Source: an uncultured Clostridia bacterium (GTDB taxonomy: Bacteria > Bacillota > Clostridia > Christensenellales > Aristaeellaceae). Taken from it: a stretch of 12,136 bases of DNA. The position numbers and the translations under genes are program-made. Of the stretch, positions 1 through 6,360 are shown one piece after another. Below the pieces are notes generated by a model. It was not told the DNA's origin and did no database searches. It saw only the letters and a program-made list of their open reading frames with translations. Position 1 is the stretch's first letter; each line of letters starts with the position of its first letter. Location of the stretch: contig CAMNCR010000184.1 in NCBI GenBank assembly GCA_946534455.1, positions 1-12,136 of the forward strand. Reading direction: 5' to 3'.

Positions 1-921
1 TGCGGGGAGCTGTCCGTGGGCGGACAGACCGGCTATCTGGCCCGGGAAACGGAGGCGGCCGGGGAAAGGCTGTCCCTGTATCTGGCGTCCCCTTACCCGG
101 AGGCCTGCATCGAGGTGCGGGTCAGCTACGCGCAGCCGGAGGACGGGGAAGCGATGATGGCGCTGGTGGGCGCCGCCGCGGAAAAGGTGGTACCCGGAAA
201 GCAGCTGTCGCCCCTGGCGGCGGATTTCAAGCTGAACTTCCTGGACGACAGCCGCTGGACCTACCTGTGGAACGGCCTGCTGGTGACGCTGGAAATCACG
301 CTGGCGGCGGTGCTGCTGGGCATCGTGATCGGCGTGGTGGTGGCCACGGTCCGCTCCACCTGGGATCAGAACAGTGAAAACATGCACCGCGGGCCCGGCA
401 AGGCGGTGCTGCGGTTCCTGAACGGTTTATGCAGGGTTTATCTCACCGTCATTCGCGGAACGCCCGTGGTCATTCAGCTGATGATCATGTACTACATCAT
501 CTTTTCCACCTCGCGCAACGGGGTGCTGATCGCCATGCTGGCCTTCGGCATCAACTCCGGTGCCTATGTGGCGGAAATCATCCGCGGCGGCATCATGAGC
601 ATTGACCGGGGTCAGCTGGAGGCGGGGCGCAGCCTGGGCTTCAATTATGTGCAGACGATGCGGTATGTGATCATTCCGCAGGCAATGAAGAACGTGCTTC
701 CGGCGCTGGCCAATGAATTCATCGTGCTGCTGAAGGAAACCTCGGTTTCCGGCTATGTGGCGGTGAAGGATCTGACCAAGGGGGGCGACATTATCCGCGG
801 GGTGACCTATTCCGCGTTCATGCCCCTGCTGGCGGTGGCGGCCATCTATCTGGTGATGGTCATGTTCTTCACCTATCTGGTGGGCCGGCTGGAAAGGAGG
901 CTGCGGAGCAGTGACCACTGA
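1..921 (+). CDS. Polar amino-acid ABC transporter permease, 5' end missing, with an unidentified N-terminal part
   Basis: Inner-membrane permease of a polar amino-acid importer (HisM/GlnP type), open at the left edge. Counting codons from base 1, hydrophobic segments lie near 93-117, 152-168, 174-193 and 274-294. The cytoplasmic EAA loop that contacts the ATPase is seen around 205-228 (EAGRSLGF...IIPQA), and the run RGTPVVIQLMIMYYI is typical of the family. Codons 1-75 lie before the first membrane segment and look like the soluble end of another domain (for example IEVRVSYAQPED); I do not recognise it, and it does not look like the usual end of an amino-acid-binding protein. There is no in-frame stop, so it may be a fusion. 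Alternatively translation could begin at the ATG pair at 154/157, which has GGAGGA about 10 bases upstream. The 3' end overlaps the ATPase gene by 11 bases. The substrate cannot be told from the sequence. Confidence 0.88.
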   Translation, partial: CGELSVGGQTGYLARETEAAGERLSLYLASPYPEACIEVRVSYAQPEDGEAMMALVGAAAEKVVPGKQLSPLAADFKLNFLDDSRWTYLWNGLLVTLEITLAAVLLGIVIGVVVATVRSTWDQNSENMHRGPGKAVLRFLNGLCRVYLTVIRGTPVVIQLMIMYYIIFSTSRNGVLIAMLAFGINSGAYVAEIIRGGIMSIDRGQLEAGRSLGFNYVQTMRYVIIPQAMKNVLPALANEFIVLLKETSVSGYVAVKDLTKGGDIIRGVTYSAFMPLLAVAAIYLVMVMFFTYLVGRLERRLRSSDH

Positions 922-1654
922 GTGCGTGATTTCGGTCCGGAATCTGGAGAAGCATTTTAACGGCGGGGAGCTGAAGGCCCTGCGGGGCGTCAGCACGGAT
1001 GTGCACCGCGGCGAGGTGCTGGTGGTGATCGGACCCTCCGGCAGCGGAAAGAGCACCTTCCTGCGGTGCCTGAACCTGCTGGAAATGCCGACCGCGGGAA
1101 CCGTGACCTTTGAGGGCGTGAACATCACGGATCCGAAGGTGAACATCAATGTGCACCGGCAGAAGATGGGCATGGTGTTCCAGCATTTTAACCTCTTTCC
1201 CCATATGACGGTGCTGAAAAACATGACCATCGCGCCCATGAAGCTGCTGAAGATGGAACGGGAGCAGGCGGAGCAGGAGGCCATGCGCCTGCTGGAGCGG
1301 GTCAACCTGGCGGAGCGCGCAGGCGCCTATCCCAGCCAGCTGTCCGGCGGGCAGAAGCAGCGGATCGCCATCGTGCGGGCGCTGTGCATGAAGCCCCAGG
1401 TGATGCTCTTTGACGAGCCGACCTCCGCGCTGGATCCGGAGATGGTGGGCGAGGTGCTGGACGTCATGAAGGAGCTGGCCCGCACGGGCATGACCATGGT
1501 CTGCGTGACGCATGAGATGGGATTCGCCCGGGAGGTGGCGGATCGGGTCATCTTCATGGATGAGGGCAGAATCGTGGAGGAGGGAACTCCGGCGGATATC
1601 TTCTCCGCACCGAAGGAGCAGCGGACCCGGGACTTCCTGAACAAGGTGCTGTAA
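911..1654 (+). CDS. Polar amino-acid ABC transporter ATP-binding protein (GlnQ/HisP-like)
   Basis: Cytoplasmic ATPase that powers the importer whose permease is encoded just upstream. The 247-residue length is normal for the family. All nucleotide-binding motifs are present: Walker A GPSGSGKST (41-49), Q-loop Gln91 in VFQHFNLFPHMT, signature LSGGQ (144-148), Walker B VMLFDEP (164-170), D-loop SALD (172-175) and the switch His201 in VTHEMGFAREVADRV. Start is GTG 911, with AGGAGG about 10 bases upstream inside the permease gene, so the two are translationally coupled. VFQHFNLFPHMT and MGFAREVADRV are characteristic of the polar amino-acid (PAAT) class. No binding-protein gene is visible; it may lie upstream of the window or be represented by the domain fused to the permease. 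A terminator follows within 6 bases. Confidence 0.95.
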   Translation: MTTECVISVRNLEKHFNGGELKALRGVSTDVHRGEVLVVIGPSGSGKSTFLRCLNLLEMPTAGTVTFEGVNITDPKVNINVHRQKMGMVFQHFNLFPHMTVLKNMTIAPMKLLKMEREQAEQEAMRLLERVNLAERAGAYPSQLSGGQKQRIAIVRALCMKPQVMLFDEPTSALDPEMVGEVLDVMKELARTGMTMVCVTHEMGFAREVADRVIFMDEGRIVEEGTPADIFSAPKEQRTRDFLNKVL

Positions 1655-1659
1655 ACGGG

Positions 1660-1701
1660 AAAAAGCGGACGGCGCAGGCGGCGGGCCTTCGCCGTCTTTT
1701 T
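1660..1701 (+). terminator. Rho-independent terminator after the ABC transporter operon
   Basis: A 7-bp stem GACGGCG (1668-1674) / CGCCGTC (1690-1696) continues, after one mismatch, into AGGC (1676-1679) / GCCT (1685-1688) with a 5-base loop. Five T follow (1697-1701). Five A lie 5' of the stem (1660-1664), so it could also stop transcription from the other side. It separates the transporter from the next operon. Confidence 0.92.
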
Positions 1702-1717
1702 CATGCCAATCTGTCCC

Positions 1718-1746
1718 TTGCACGGGAGGGGCAAATCGGGTATACT
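1718..1746 (+). promoter_or_regulatory. Sigma-70/SigA-type promoter for the dCMP deaminase-to-PHP operon
   Basis: -35 TTGCAC (1718-1723) and -10 TATACT (1741-1746) are separated by exactly 17 bases, each one mismatch from consensus. Transcription would start near 1753, leaving a leader of about 60 bases before the ATG at 1812. It sits directly after the terminator and no other terminator is seen before 11529, so transcripts from here could read into the hydrogenase genes. Confidence 0.8.
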
Positions 1747-1811
1747 TTTTTTCAGGTCTGAATGAAATCCGGAAGACAGACAATAACAGCATACGCGGAA
1801 AGGATCAGCAC

Positions 1812-2264
1812 ATGGACAAATGGGATGAGCGCTTCATGAAAATGACCTGGACCATTGCGGAATGGTCCAGCTGCTTCCGAGCGGGGCGGAGCATCGGGTG
1901 CGTAATCGTTAAGGATAAGCGCATCATGACGACGGGATACAACGGGGCGCCCGCGGGCATCCGGACCTGCCGGGACAGGGGAGAGTGCCTGCGGGACAAG
2001 CTCGGCATTCCCAGCGGAACGCGGATGGAAACCTGCTATGCCGTGCATGCCGAGCAGAATGCCATCGTGCAGGCCGCCAAGCTGGGCATTTCCATCGACG
2101 GGGCGACGCTGTACTGCACCCATCAGCCCTGCTCCATGTGCTGCAAGATGATTATCAACAGCGGCATCCGCAGGGTGGTTTATCAGGAGGGATATCCGGA
2201 TCCCTTTACCCTGGAGCTGTTTGCCGAGGCGGGCGTGACGCTGGAACGCTACGAGGGGCAGTGA
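1812..2264 (+). CDS. dCMP deaminase family protein (ComEB-like cytidine/deoxycytidylate deaminase)
   Basis: Zinc-dependent cytosolic deaminase, most likely converting dCMP to dUMP, the route to dTMP. The 150-residue protein carries the deaminase signature: zinc ligand His79 and proton-shuttle Glu81 in HAEQNAI, and Cys107 and Cys110 in PCSMC. The early segment TGYNGAPAGI (41-50) and the extra cysteines Cys53 and Cys59 are typical of the dCMP deaminase/ComEB branch rather than free-cytidine deaminases. Start is ATG 1812, with GGAAAGGA about 8 bases upstream. It is the first gene after the promoter at 1718 and is followed 9 bases later by the DUF6062-like gene. Its link to the hydrogenase-associated genes downstream may be only shared transcription. 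Exact substrate (dCMP or another cytosine nucleotide) is inferred from family. Confidence 0.9.
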   Translation: MDKWDERFMKMTWTIAEWSSCFRAGRSIGCVIVKDKRIMTTGYNGAPAGIRTCRDRGECLRDKLGIPSGTRMETCYAVHAEQNAIVQAAKLGISIDGATLYCTHQPCSMCCKMIINSGIRRVVYQEGYPDPFTLELFAEAGVTLERYEGQ

Positions 2265-2273
2265 GGAGGAAGC

Positions 2274-3032
2274 ATGCGATACCATATCGATACCATTCCG
2301 GTCTGGGACGCGGCCCGGGAGGACAGCGAATGCCTGCTGTGCGCGCTGGAACGCAGGACGGAGGAGGGCGAGGCGGAGCGCTATCTGGGCGCTTCGGTGA
2401 TGGAGCCGGATGTGCGCATCCGGGTCAATGAGAAGGGCTTCTGCAAACGGCACCACGGCATGCTTTTCGGCATGAGCAACCGGCTGGGGCACGCGCTGAT
2501 GCTGGAAAGCCACACCATCGAAACCCGGCAGCGGATGGAAGCCATCGGAAAGAAGCTGCAGGCGGCGGGGCGCTCTCTGCAGGAATCCGGTCTGGGAGAC
2601 CGGCTCAACGGCAAGGTCCGGAACGCCACGGCCGAGGTGCTCCGGCAGGCGGCGGAAATCCGGGAGATGGCCGGCAGCTGCGTGATGTGCGAAACCATTG
2701 AGGAAAACATGCGGCGGTATCTGCACACCTTCTTTCATCTGTATCAGCATGACAGCGATTTCCAGCGCAGATTTCACGAGAGCAAGGGACTGTGCCTGCC
2801 GCATCTGGGACAGCTGCTGGAGGTGGGCGCGGAGGAGCTGGGGCCCCGGGAGCTGGGCGCCTTCGCGGTGAAGGCGGCGGAGCTGGAGCAGCGGAACCTG
2901 GACCGGATCCAGGAGGATATCAGCTGGTTCATCAAGAAGTTTGACTACCGCTTTGAAAAGGAAGACTGGAAAAACAGCCGGGACGCGGTGGAAAGAACCG
3001 CCAACAAGATGCGGGGCTACTGCTGCGGATAA
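2274..3032 (+). CDS. DUF6062-like Cys-rich protein with duplicated CxxC/CxxH modules
   Basis: A 252-residue soluble, mostly helical protein of unknown function; from memory it resembles the clostridial family DUF6062. The sequence shows two similar halves, each with a CxxC pair followed about 34 residues later by a Cys-x2-His pair. Half one has Cys20/Cys23 then FCKRHH (Cys57, His60/His61). Half two has Cys136/Cys139 then LCLPH (Cys174, His177). This spacing suggests two structural metal sites, probably zinc. There is no signal peptide or membrane segment. ATG 2274 has GAGGAGG 6 bases upstream, overlapping the stop region of the deaminase gene, so the two are probably co-translated. The C-terminus (about 200-240) is charged and helical. 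Metal binding is inferred; no enzymatic motif was found. Confidence 0.8.
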   Translation: MRYHIDTIPVWDAAREDSECLLCALERRTEEGEAERYLGASVMEPDVRIRVNEKGFCKRHHGMLFGMSNRLGHALMLESHTIETRQRMEAIGKKLQAAGRSLQESGLGDRLNGKVRNATAEVLRQAAEIREMAGSCVMCETIEENMRRYLHTFFHLYQHDSDFQRRFHESKGLCLPHLGQLLEVGAEELGPRELGAFAVKAAELEQRNLDRIQEDISWFIKKFDYRFEKEDWKNSRDAVERTANKMRGYCCG

Positions 3033-3087
3033 GAGGCGGGGATGCCGGTGCTGACGCAAACCGATCATGAAAAAGGGGAGAGAGAAG

Positions 3088-3453
3088 ATGACGATTCGCG
3101 AGGTGGCGCAGATTCTGGACGGAACGGTGCTGGTGGGTGCGGACCGGCTGGATACGCCGGTGGACACGGCGTGCGGGTCAGACCTGATGAGTGACGTGCT
3201 GGCCTTTGTGAAGGACAAGACCGTGCTGATCACCGGACTGATCAATCCGCATGTGGTGCGGACCAGCGAGATGCTGGACATTACCTGCATCGTTTTTTCC
3301 CGGGGCAAGAAGCCCAGCGAGGAAATCCTGGAGATGGCGGACGAGATCGGCATCACGGTGCTGTCCTCTCCGCTGACGACCTACACGGCCTGCGGCGAGC
3401 TTTACGTACATGGCCTGCCGGGCACCAAGCCGAAGAAAAAGGAAGGGACGTGA
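3088..3453 (+). CDS. DRTGG-like domain protein, first of two paralogues
   Basis: A 121-residue cytosolic protein made of a single DRTGG-like domain, the small alpha/beta fold found at the N-terminus of some phosphotransacetylases and linked to CBS domains. Supporting segments are a Cys-Gly pair followed by DLMSDVLAF (29-40) and the pattern CIVFSRGKKPSEEILEMADEIGITVLSSPLTTYTA, in short stretches from 67 to 101. I chose ATG 3088, which has GGGGAGAG upstream; an ATG at 3067 lacks a ribosome binding site. The tail from 112 is lysine-rich. Only 4 bases separate it from the GHKL ATPase gene. The same fold recurs at 5211 on the far side of the sensor-type hydrogenase gene. Such proteins accompany hydrogenase clusters in anaerobes; a ligand-binding or adaptor role is a guess. 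Confidence 0.82.
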   Translation: MTIREVAQILDGTVLVGADRLDTPVDTACGSDLMSDVLAFVKDKTVLITGLINPHVVRTSEMLDITCIVFSRGKKPSEEILEMADEIGITVLSSPLTTYTACGELYVHGLPGTKPKKKEGT

Positions 3454-3457
3454 GGAC

Positions 3458-3883
3458 ATGGCGGTTCTGCTGGAAAAGAGTTTTCCCGTGGAGGCGGGAG
3501 CCTACACGACCGCCGGCGAGGCGTCCACGACCATCAAGCGGACGCTCAAGCAGCTGGGCATCAGCGCGGAGGTGCTGCGGCACGTCAGCGTGGCCTGCTA
3601 CGAGGTGGAGCTCAACCTGGTGATTCATTCCCTGGGCGGGACGCTGACGCTGCTGGTGGACCCGGAGAAGGTGACCCTGATCTCCAGGGACGTGGGACCC
3701 GGCATCCCGGACATTGACAAGGCGATGACGGAGGGCTTCTCCACGGCCAATGAGGAGGCGCGCACCCTGGGCTTTGGCGCGGGCATGGGATTGCCCAACA
3801 TGAAGCGAAACGCGACGGAGTTTGACATTCAGAGCGAGGTGGGCGTGGGAACCACGATCACCATGAGCTTCGCGCTGCAGTGA
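3458..3883 (+). CDS. GHKL ATPase, anti-sigma factor-like (RsbW/SpoIIAB family)
   Basis: A 141-residue protein consisting of one histidine-kinase-type ATPase domain with no dimerisation/phosphoacceptor domain, the arrangement of serine-kinase anti-sigma factors. Motifs seen are the N-box EVELN with His57 (49-57), G1 DVGPGIPD (78-85, Asp78 binding the adenine) and a glycine-rich G2 lid LGFGAGMGLPNMK (104-116). Start is ATG 3458, with GAGG and GGAAGGGA upstream; a longer frame from 3410 overlaps the previous gene and has no site of its own. Its stop lies 17 bases before the sensor-type hydrogenase gene. RsbW-type proteins phosphorylate an antagonist and bind a sigma factor, but neither partner is encoded here, so the target is unknown. 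ATP binding is well supported, kinase activity is inferred. Confidence 0.88.
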   Translation: MAVLLEKSFPVEAGAYTTAGEASTTIKRTLKQLGISAEVLRHVSVACYEVELNLVIHSLGGTLTLLVDPEKVTLISRDVGPGIPDIDKAMTEGFSTANEEARTLGFGAGMGLPNMKRNATEFDIQSEVGVGTTITMSFALQ

Positions 3884-3900
3884 TACCGGGGGTGAGAGGA

Positions 3901-5196
3901 GTGCCTCAGAAAAGATTTCATTCCGTGCGTCTGGAAAGCGACAAGTGCCGCGGCTGCACCAACTGCCTGAAGCGCTGCCCGACGGAGGCGATCCGGGTTC
4001 GGGGCGGCAGGGCGCACATCATTGACGAACGCTGCATTGACTGCGGAGAGTGCATCCGGGTCTGCGGATATCACGCGAAGGTCGCGGTCACCGATCCGCT
4101 GAGCGCCATCAGCGGCTTCAAGTATAAGATCGCGCTGCCCGCGCCGAGCCTCTACGGGCAGTTCCACGACCTGCGGAGCATCAGCCAGGTGCTCAACGGG
4201 CTCAAGCAGATGGGGTTTGACGATGCCTTTGAGGTGGCCCGGGGGGCGGATGTGGTGAGCCGGGCCATTCGGGAGAGGCTGAAGAATCCGGACCTTCCCA
4301 GGCCCGTGATTTCCAGCGCCTGTCCCGCGATTGTCCGGCTGATTCAGGTCCGCTTTCCCGACCTGCTGGATCATATCGTGGATGTGCGCCAGCCCATGGA
4401 GGTGGCGGCCATGATTGCCAAGCGGGAGTTTGCCCGCAGGCATGGGGTGAATGAGAAGGACATCGGCTGCTTCTTCATCTCTCCCTGCCCGGCCAAGGTG
4501 ACGGCGATCCGCAATCCCATCGGACACGCGACCAGCGCGGTGGACGGCGCCATTTCGGTGCTGGAGATCTACGGCCTTCTGAGCAGCCAGATCCGGAACG
4601 CGCCCATCGATATCTCCATCGAAACGGCATCGGATCTGGGGGTCGGCTGGGCCCGGAGCGGCGGGGAGAGCGACGCGGTGAGCCCGGAGAATTCCATGAG
4701 CGTGGACGGCATCGAAAACTGCATCCGGGTGCTGGAGGAGATTGAGGATAACCGGCTCCGGGGACTGGAGTTCTTCGAGGGCGCCGCCTGCACCGGGGGC
4801 TGCGTCGGCGGGCCGCTGAACTTCGAAAACAATTATGTGGCCAGGAGCAGCATCCGGCGCCTGTCCAGCCGGGATCCGGATCCGGATCTGCATGTGGACA
4901 GCGGGATGATGACCAAATATTCCCTGTACAACAATGAAAGCATCAAGCCAAACATGGCCATGAAGCTGGACGATGACCTGCTGGAGGCCATGCGCAAGAT
5001 GGATCAGATCGAAAAGCTGGTCAGCGAGCTGCCGGGCTACGACTGCGGCAGCTGCGGAAGCCCGACCTGCCGGACCTTCGCGGAGGATATCGTGCAGGGT
5101 GTGGCGACCAAGATGGACTGCATTCACAAAATGAAGGAACAGCTGCGGGTCATGGCACAGCAGATGGTGAACCTGGCCCAGACGAGCAGAGAATAA
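3901..5196 (+). CDS. Sensor-type [FeFe]-hydrogenase-like iron-sulfur protein (HydS-like, no PAS domain)
   Basis: 431 residues. N-terminal two-[4Fe-4S] ferredoxin domain: Cys16/19/22/26 and Cys45/48/51/55. Next a hydrogenase large-subunit C-terminal domain in which L1 reads SSACP (Cys141), L2 SPCPAK (Cys196) and L3 EGAACTGGC (Cys297, Cys301). Last an Fe-S domain with Cys382, Cys385, Cys390 and Cys407. The four H-cluster-region cysteines remain, but L1 has Ala140, L2 has Ser194 and Ala202 in place of Met and Glu, and L3 has Ala295 in place of Met. These changes are known for sensory HydS-type proteins, so H2 or redox sensing is likelier than fast turnover. Classical HydS ends in a PAS domain; this one stops 24 residues after its last cysteine. 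I chose GTG 3901 because GGGGGTGA lies 5 bases upstream and family members begin near KRFHSVRL; GTG 3880, overlapping the previous stop, is the alternative. Confidence 0.88.
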   Translation: MPQKRFHSVRLESDKCRGCTNCLKRCPTEAIRVRGGRAHIIDERCIDCGECIRVCGYHAKVAVTDPLSAISGFKYKIALPAPSLYGQFHDLRSISQVLNGLKQMGFDDAFEVARGADVVSRAIRERLKNPDLPRPVISSACPAIVRLIQVRFPDLLDHIVDVRQPMEVAAMIAKREFARRHGVNEKDIGCFFISPCPAKVTAIRNPIGHATSAVDGAISVLEIYGLLSSQIRNAPIDISIETASDLGVGWARSGGESDAVSPENSMSVDGIENCIRVLEEIEDNRLRGLEFFEGAACTGGCVGGPLNFENNYVARSSIRRLSSRDPDPDLHVDSGMMTKYSLYNNESIKPNMAMKLDDDLLEAMRKMDQIEKLVSELPGYDCGSCGSPTCRTFAEDIVQGVATKMDCIHKMKEQLRVMAQQMVNLAQTSRE

Positions 5197-5210
5197 GGAG
5201 CGTGGAGACA

Positions 5211-5552
5211 ATGACGGTCAAGGAACTGACGGAGCTCATCGGCGCGGAGGACATGACGCCGGAGGCGGACGGCAACACGGAGGTGACCTGCGGATACACC
5301 TGCGATCTGCTGAGCTGGGTCATGGCGCACGGCGCCGCGGGGATGGCCTGGATCACGGTGCAGACGCACATGAATGTCATCGCGGTGGCAAGCCTGATGG
5401 AAATGGCGGTGGTCATTATTCCGGAGGGGATCCAGATGGAGGAGCCCAGCCTTGAAAAGGCCCGGGAGGAGGGCATTCACGTGCTGCAGAGCGAAAAAAC
5501 GGCCTTCGAAATCTGCGCGATTCTATCCAGAAACGGGCTGGCGGGCAAATAA
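5211..5552 (+). CDS. DRTGG-like domain protein, second paralogue
   Basis: A 113-residue single-domain protein paralogous to the one at 3088. Both begin MT(I/V)(R/K)E, then have a Cys-Gly pair and DLxSxV (here Cys27-Gly28 and Asp32 to Val37), a hydrophobic strand, a VVIIPEG-type strand, a helix of the form EKAREEGIHVL, and a final segment that places Ser/Thr before a helix. ATG 5211 was chosen because AAGGAG ends 10 bases upstream; GTG 5202 would sit directly on that site. The gene follows the hydrogenase-like gene after 14 bases. In related clusters I recall two such genes around the sensor hydrogenase, suggesting a heterodimer or two adaptor surfaces, but no biochemical role is established. 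There is no catalytic motif, signal peptide or membrane segment. Confidence 0.78.
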   Translation: MTVKELTELIGAEDMTPEADGNTEVTCGYTCDLLSWVMAHGAAGMAWITVQTHMNVIAVASLMEMAVVIIPEGIQMEEPSLEKAREEGIHVLQSEKTAFEICAILSRNGLAGK

Positions 5553-5570
5553 TCCGGAAAGGGAAAAGCG

Positions 5571-6281
5571 ATGTTTGTGGATCTGCATATGCACAGCTGC
5601 CTGAGCCCCTGCGCGGATGACGACATGACGCCGGCCAACATCTGCGGCATGGCCTATCTGAAGGGGCTGCAGGCGATCGCGGTCACGGATCACAATACGG
5701 CGCGAAATCTGCCCTTTGTGAAGGAAGCGGCGGACCATTACGGACTGATCCTGCTGCCCGGAATGGAAATCACCACCCGGGAGGAGGTTCACCTGCTGGG
5801 GTATTTCCGGGAGGTGGAGACGGCGGTGGAGGTCGGGGAAATCTTTACGGAGCACCTGCCGAAGATGAAGAACCGGCCGGACTATTTCGGAAACCAGTAC
5901 GTGATGAACACGGATGACGAAATCGTGGCGGTGGAGGATCGGCTGCTGATCGGCTCCACGGATCTGGATCTGGCGGAGTGCACCCGGATCATCCGGGAGC
6001 ACGGCGGAGCCGCCGTGCCGGCCCACATCAACCGCGGACATGGGCTGCTGATCAATCTGGGCCTGTTTCCGGAGGAGCCCTGCTTCCCGGTGGTGGAGGT
6101 TCGGCCGGAGCTCCCGGTGAACGAAAAGCTGATTGCCGGAAAGCGGCGCCTGTGGTCCTCCGATGCCCATCACCTGGGAGACCTGCTGGAGGCGGTCAAC
6201 GACATGCCGACGCCCCGCTTTTCGCTGGGCGGACTCTTCGAGGCGGTGGCCGGGCTGGACCGGATGCCGGAGAGGGCGTGA
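5571..6281 (+). CDS. PHP-domain metal-dependent phosphoesterase-like protein
   Basis: A 236-residue cytosolic PHP-domain protein of the stand-alone type (TrpH/YciV-like). Metal-binding motifs are intact: DLHMHS (4-9; His6, His8), VTDHN (38-42; Asp40, His41), GMEITT with Glu66, PAHINRG with His152 and SSDAHHLG with Asp198 and His200. This set normally binds two or three metal ions and hydrolyses phosphoesters such as nucleotides or 3'-5' phosphonucleotides; the true substrate here is unknown. ATG 5571 is preceded by GGAAAGGG. It is the last gene of the accessory block: the stop at 6281 is followed by the regulatory region of the hydrogenase operon. PHP genes occur at this place in other hydrogenase clusters, which favours a role linked to the sensor module, but a housekeeping role is possible. 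Confidence 0.87.
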   Translation: MFVDLHMHSCLSPCADDDMTPANICGMAYLKGLQAIAVTDHNTARNLPFVKEAADHYGLILLPGMEITTREEVHLLGYFREVETAVEVGEIFTEHLPKMKNRPDYFGNQYVMNTDDEIVAVEDRLLIGSTDLDLAECTRIIREHGGAAVPAHINRGHGLLINLGLFPEEPCFPVVEVRPELPVNEKLIAGKRRLWSSDAHHLGDLLEAVNDMPTPRFSLGGLFEAVAGLDRMPERA

Positions 6282-6303
6282 GCGCTTGCCGGGCAAGGGC
6301 TCT

Positions 6304-6319
6304 GTTAGTTGCAACTAAC
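6304..6319. promoter_or_regulatory. Perfect 16-bp palindrome, probable operator
   Basis: GTTAGTTGCAACTAAC is a perfect 16-bp palindrome with no spacer, located 22 bases after the PHP stop and about 60 bases upstream of the -10 box proposed for hydC. It has the size and symmetry of a site for a dimeric repressor or activator (MarR-like proteins bind such sites). It does not fit the usual Rex site, which has two TTGTTAA-type halves separated by four bases. No regulator gene is in the window. No T-run follows, so it is not an intrinsic terminator. Confidence 0.55.
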
Positions 6320-6341
6320 CCCAAAAAGTTGGAAAAAACCG

Positions 6342-6360
6342 TCTGAAAACGCTTTTCAGA
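6342..6360. promoter_or_regulatory. Inverted repeat overlapping the putative -35 of the hydrogenase promoter
   Basis: TCTGAAAA-CGC-TTTTCAGA is a perfect 8-bp inverted repeat with a 3-base centre. It covers the position of the -35 element for the -10 box at 6379, where a bound protein would block RNA polymerase. On the plus strand it is followed by A-rich sequence, so it is not a forward terminator. On the minus strand it is followed by a T-run and could stop antisense transcription. Confidence 0.5.

Noticed and set aside
3410..3457. Longer start for the GHKL ATPase gene
   Set aside because: It overlaps the end of the DRTGG-like gene and adds a basic tail unlike the family; ATG 3458 has a good ribosome binding site.
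6304..6319. Palindrome as a Rex operator
   Set aside because: Rex sites have two TTGTTAA-like halves around four bases; this site is continuous and its halves do not match.
6342..6360. Inverted repeat as a plus-strand terminator for the PHP operon
   Set aside because: The stem is AT-rich and followed by AAGGAAAAAAC, not a T-run; only the minus strand would have a T-run, and no minus-strand gene ends there.
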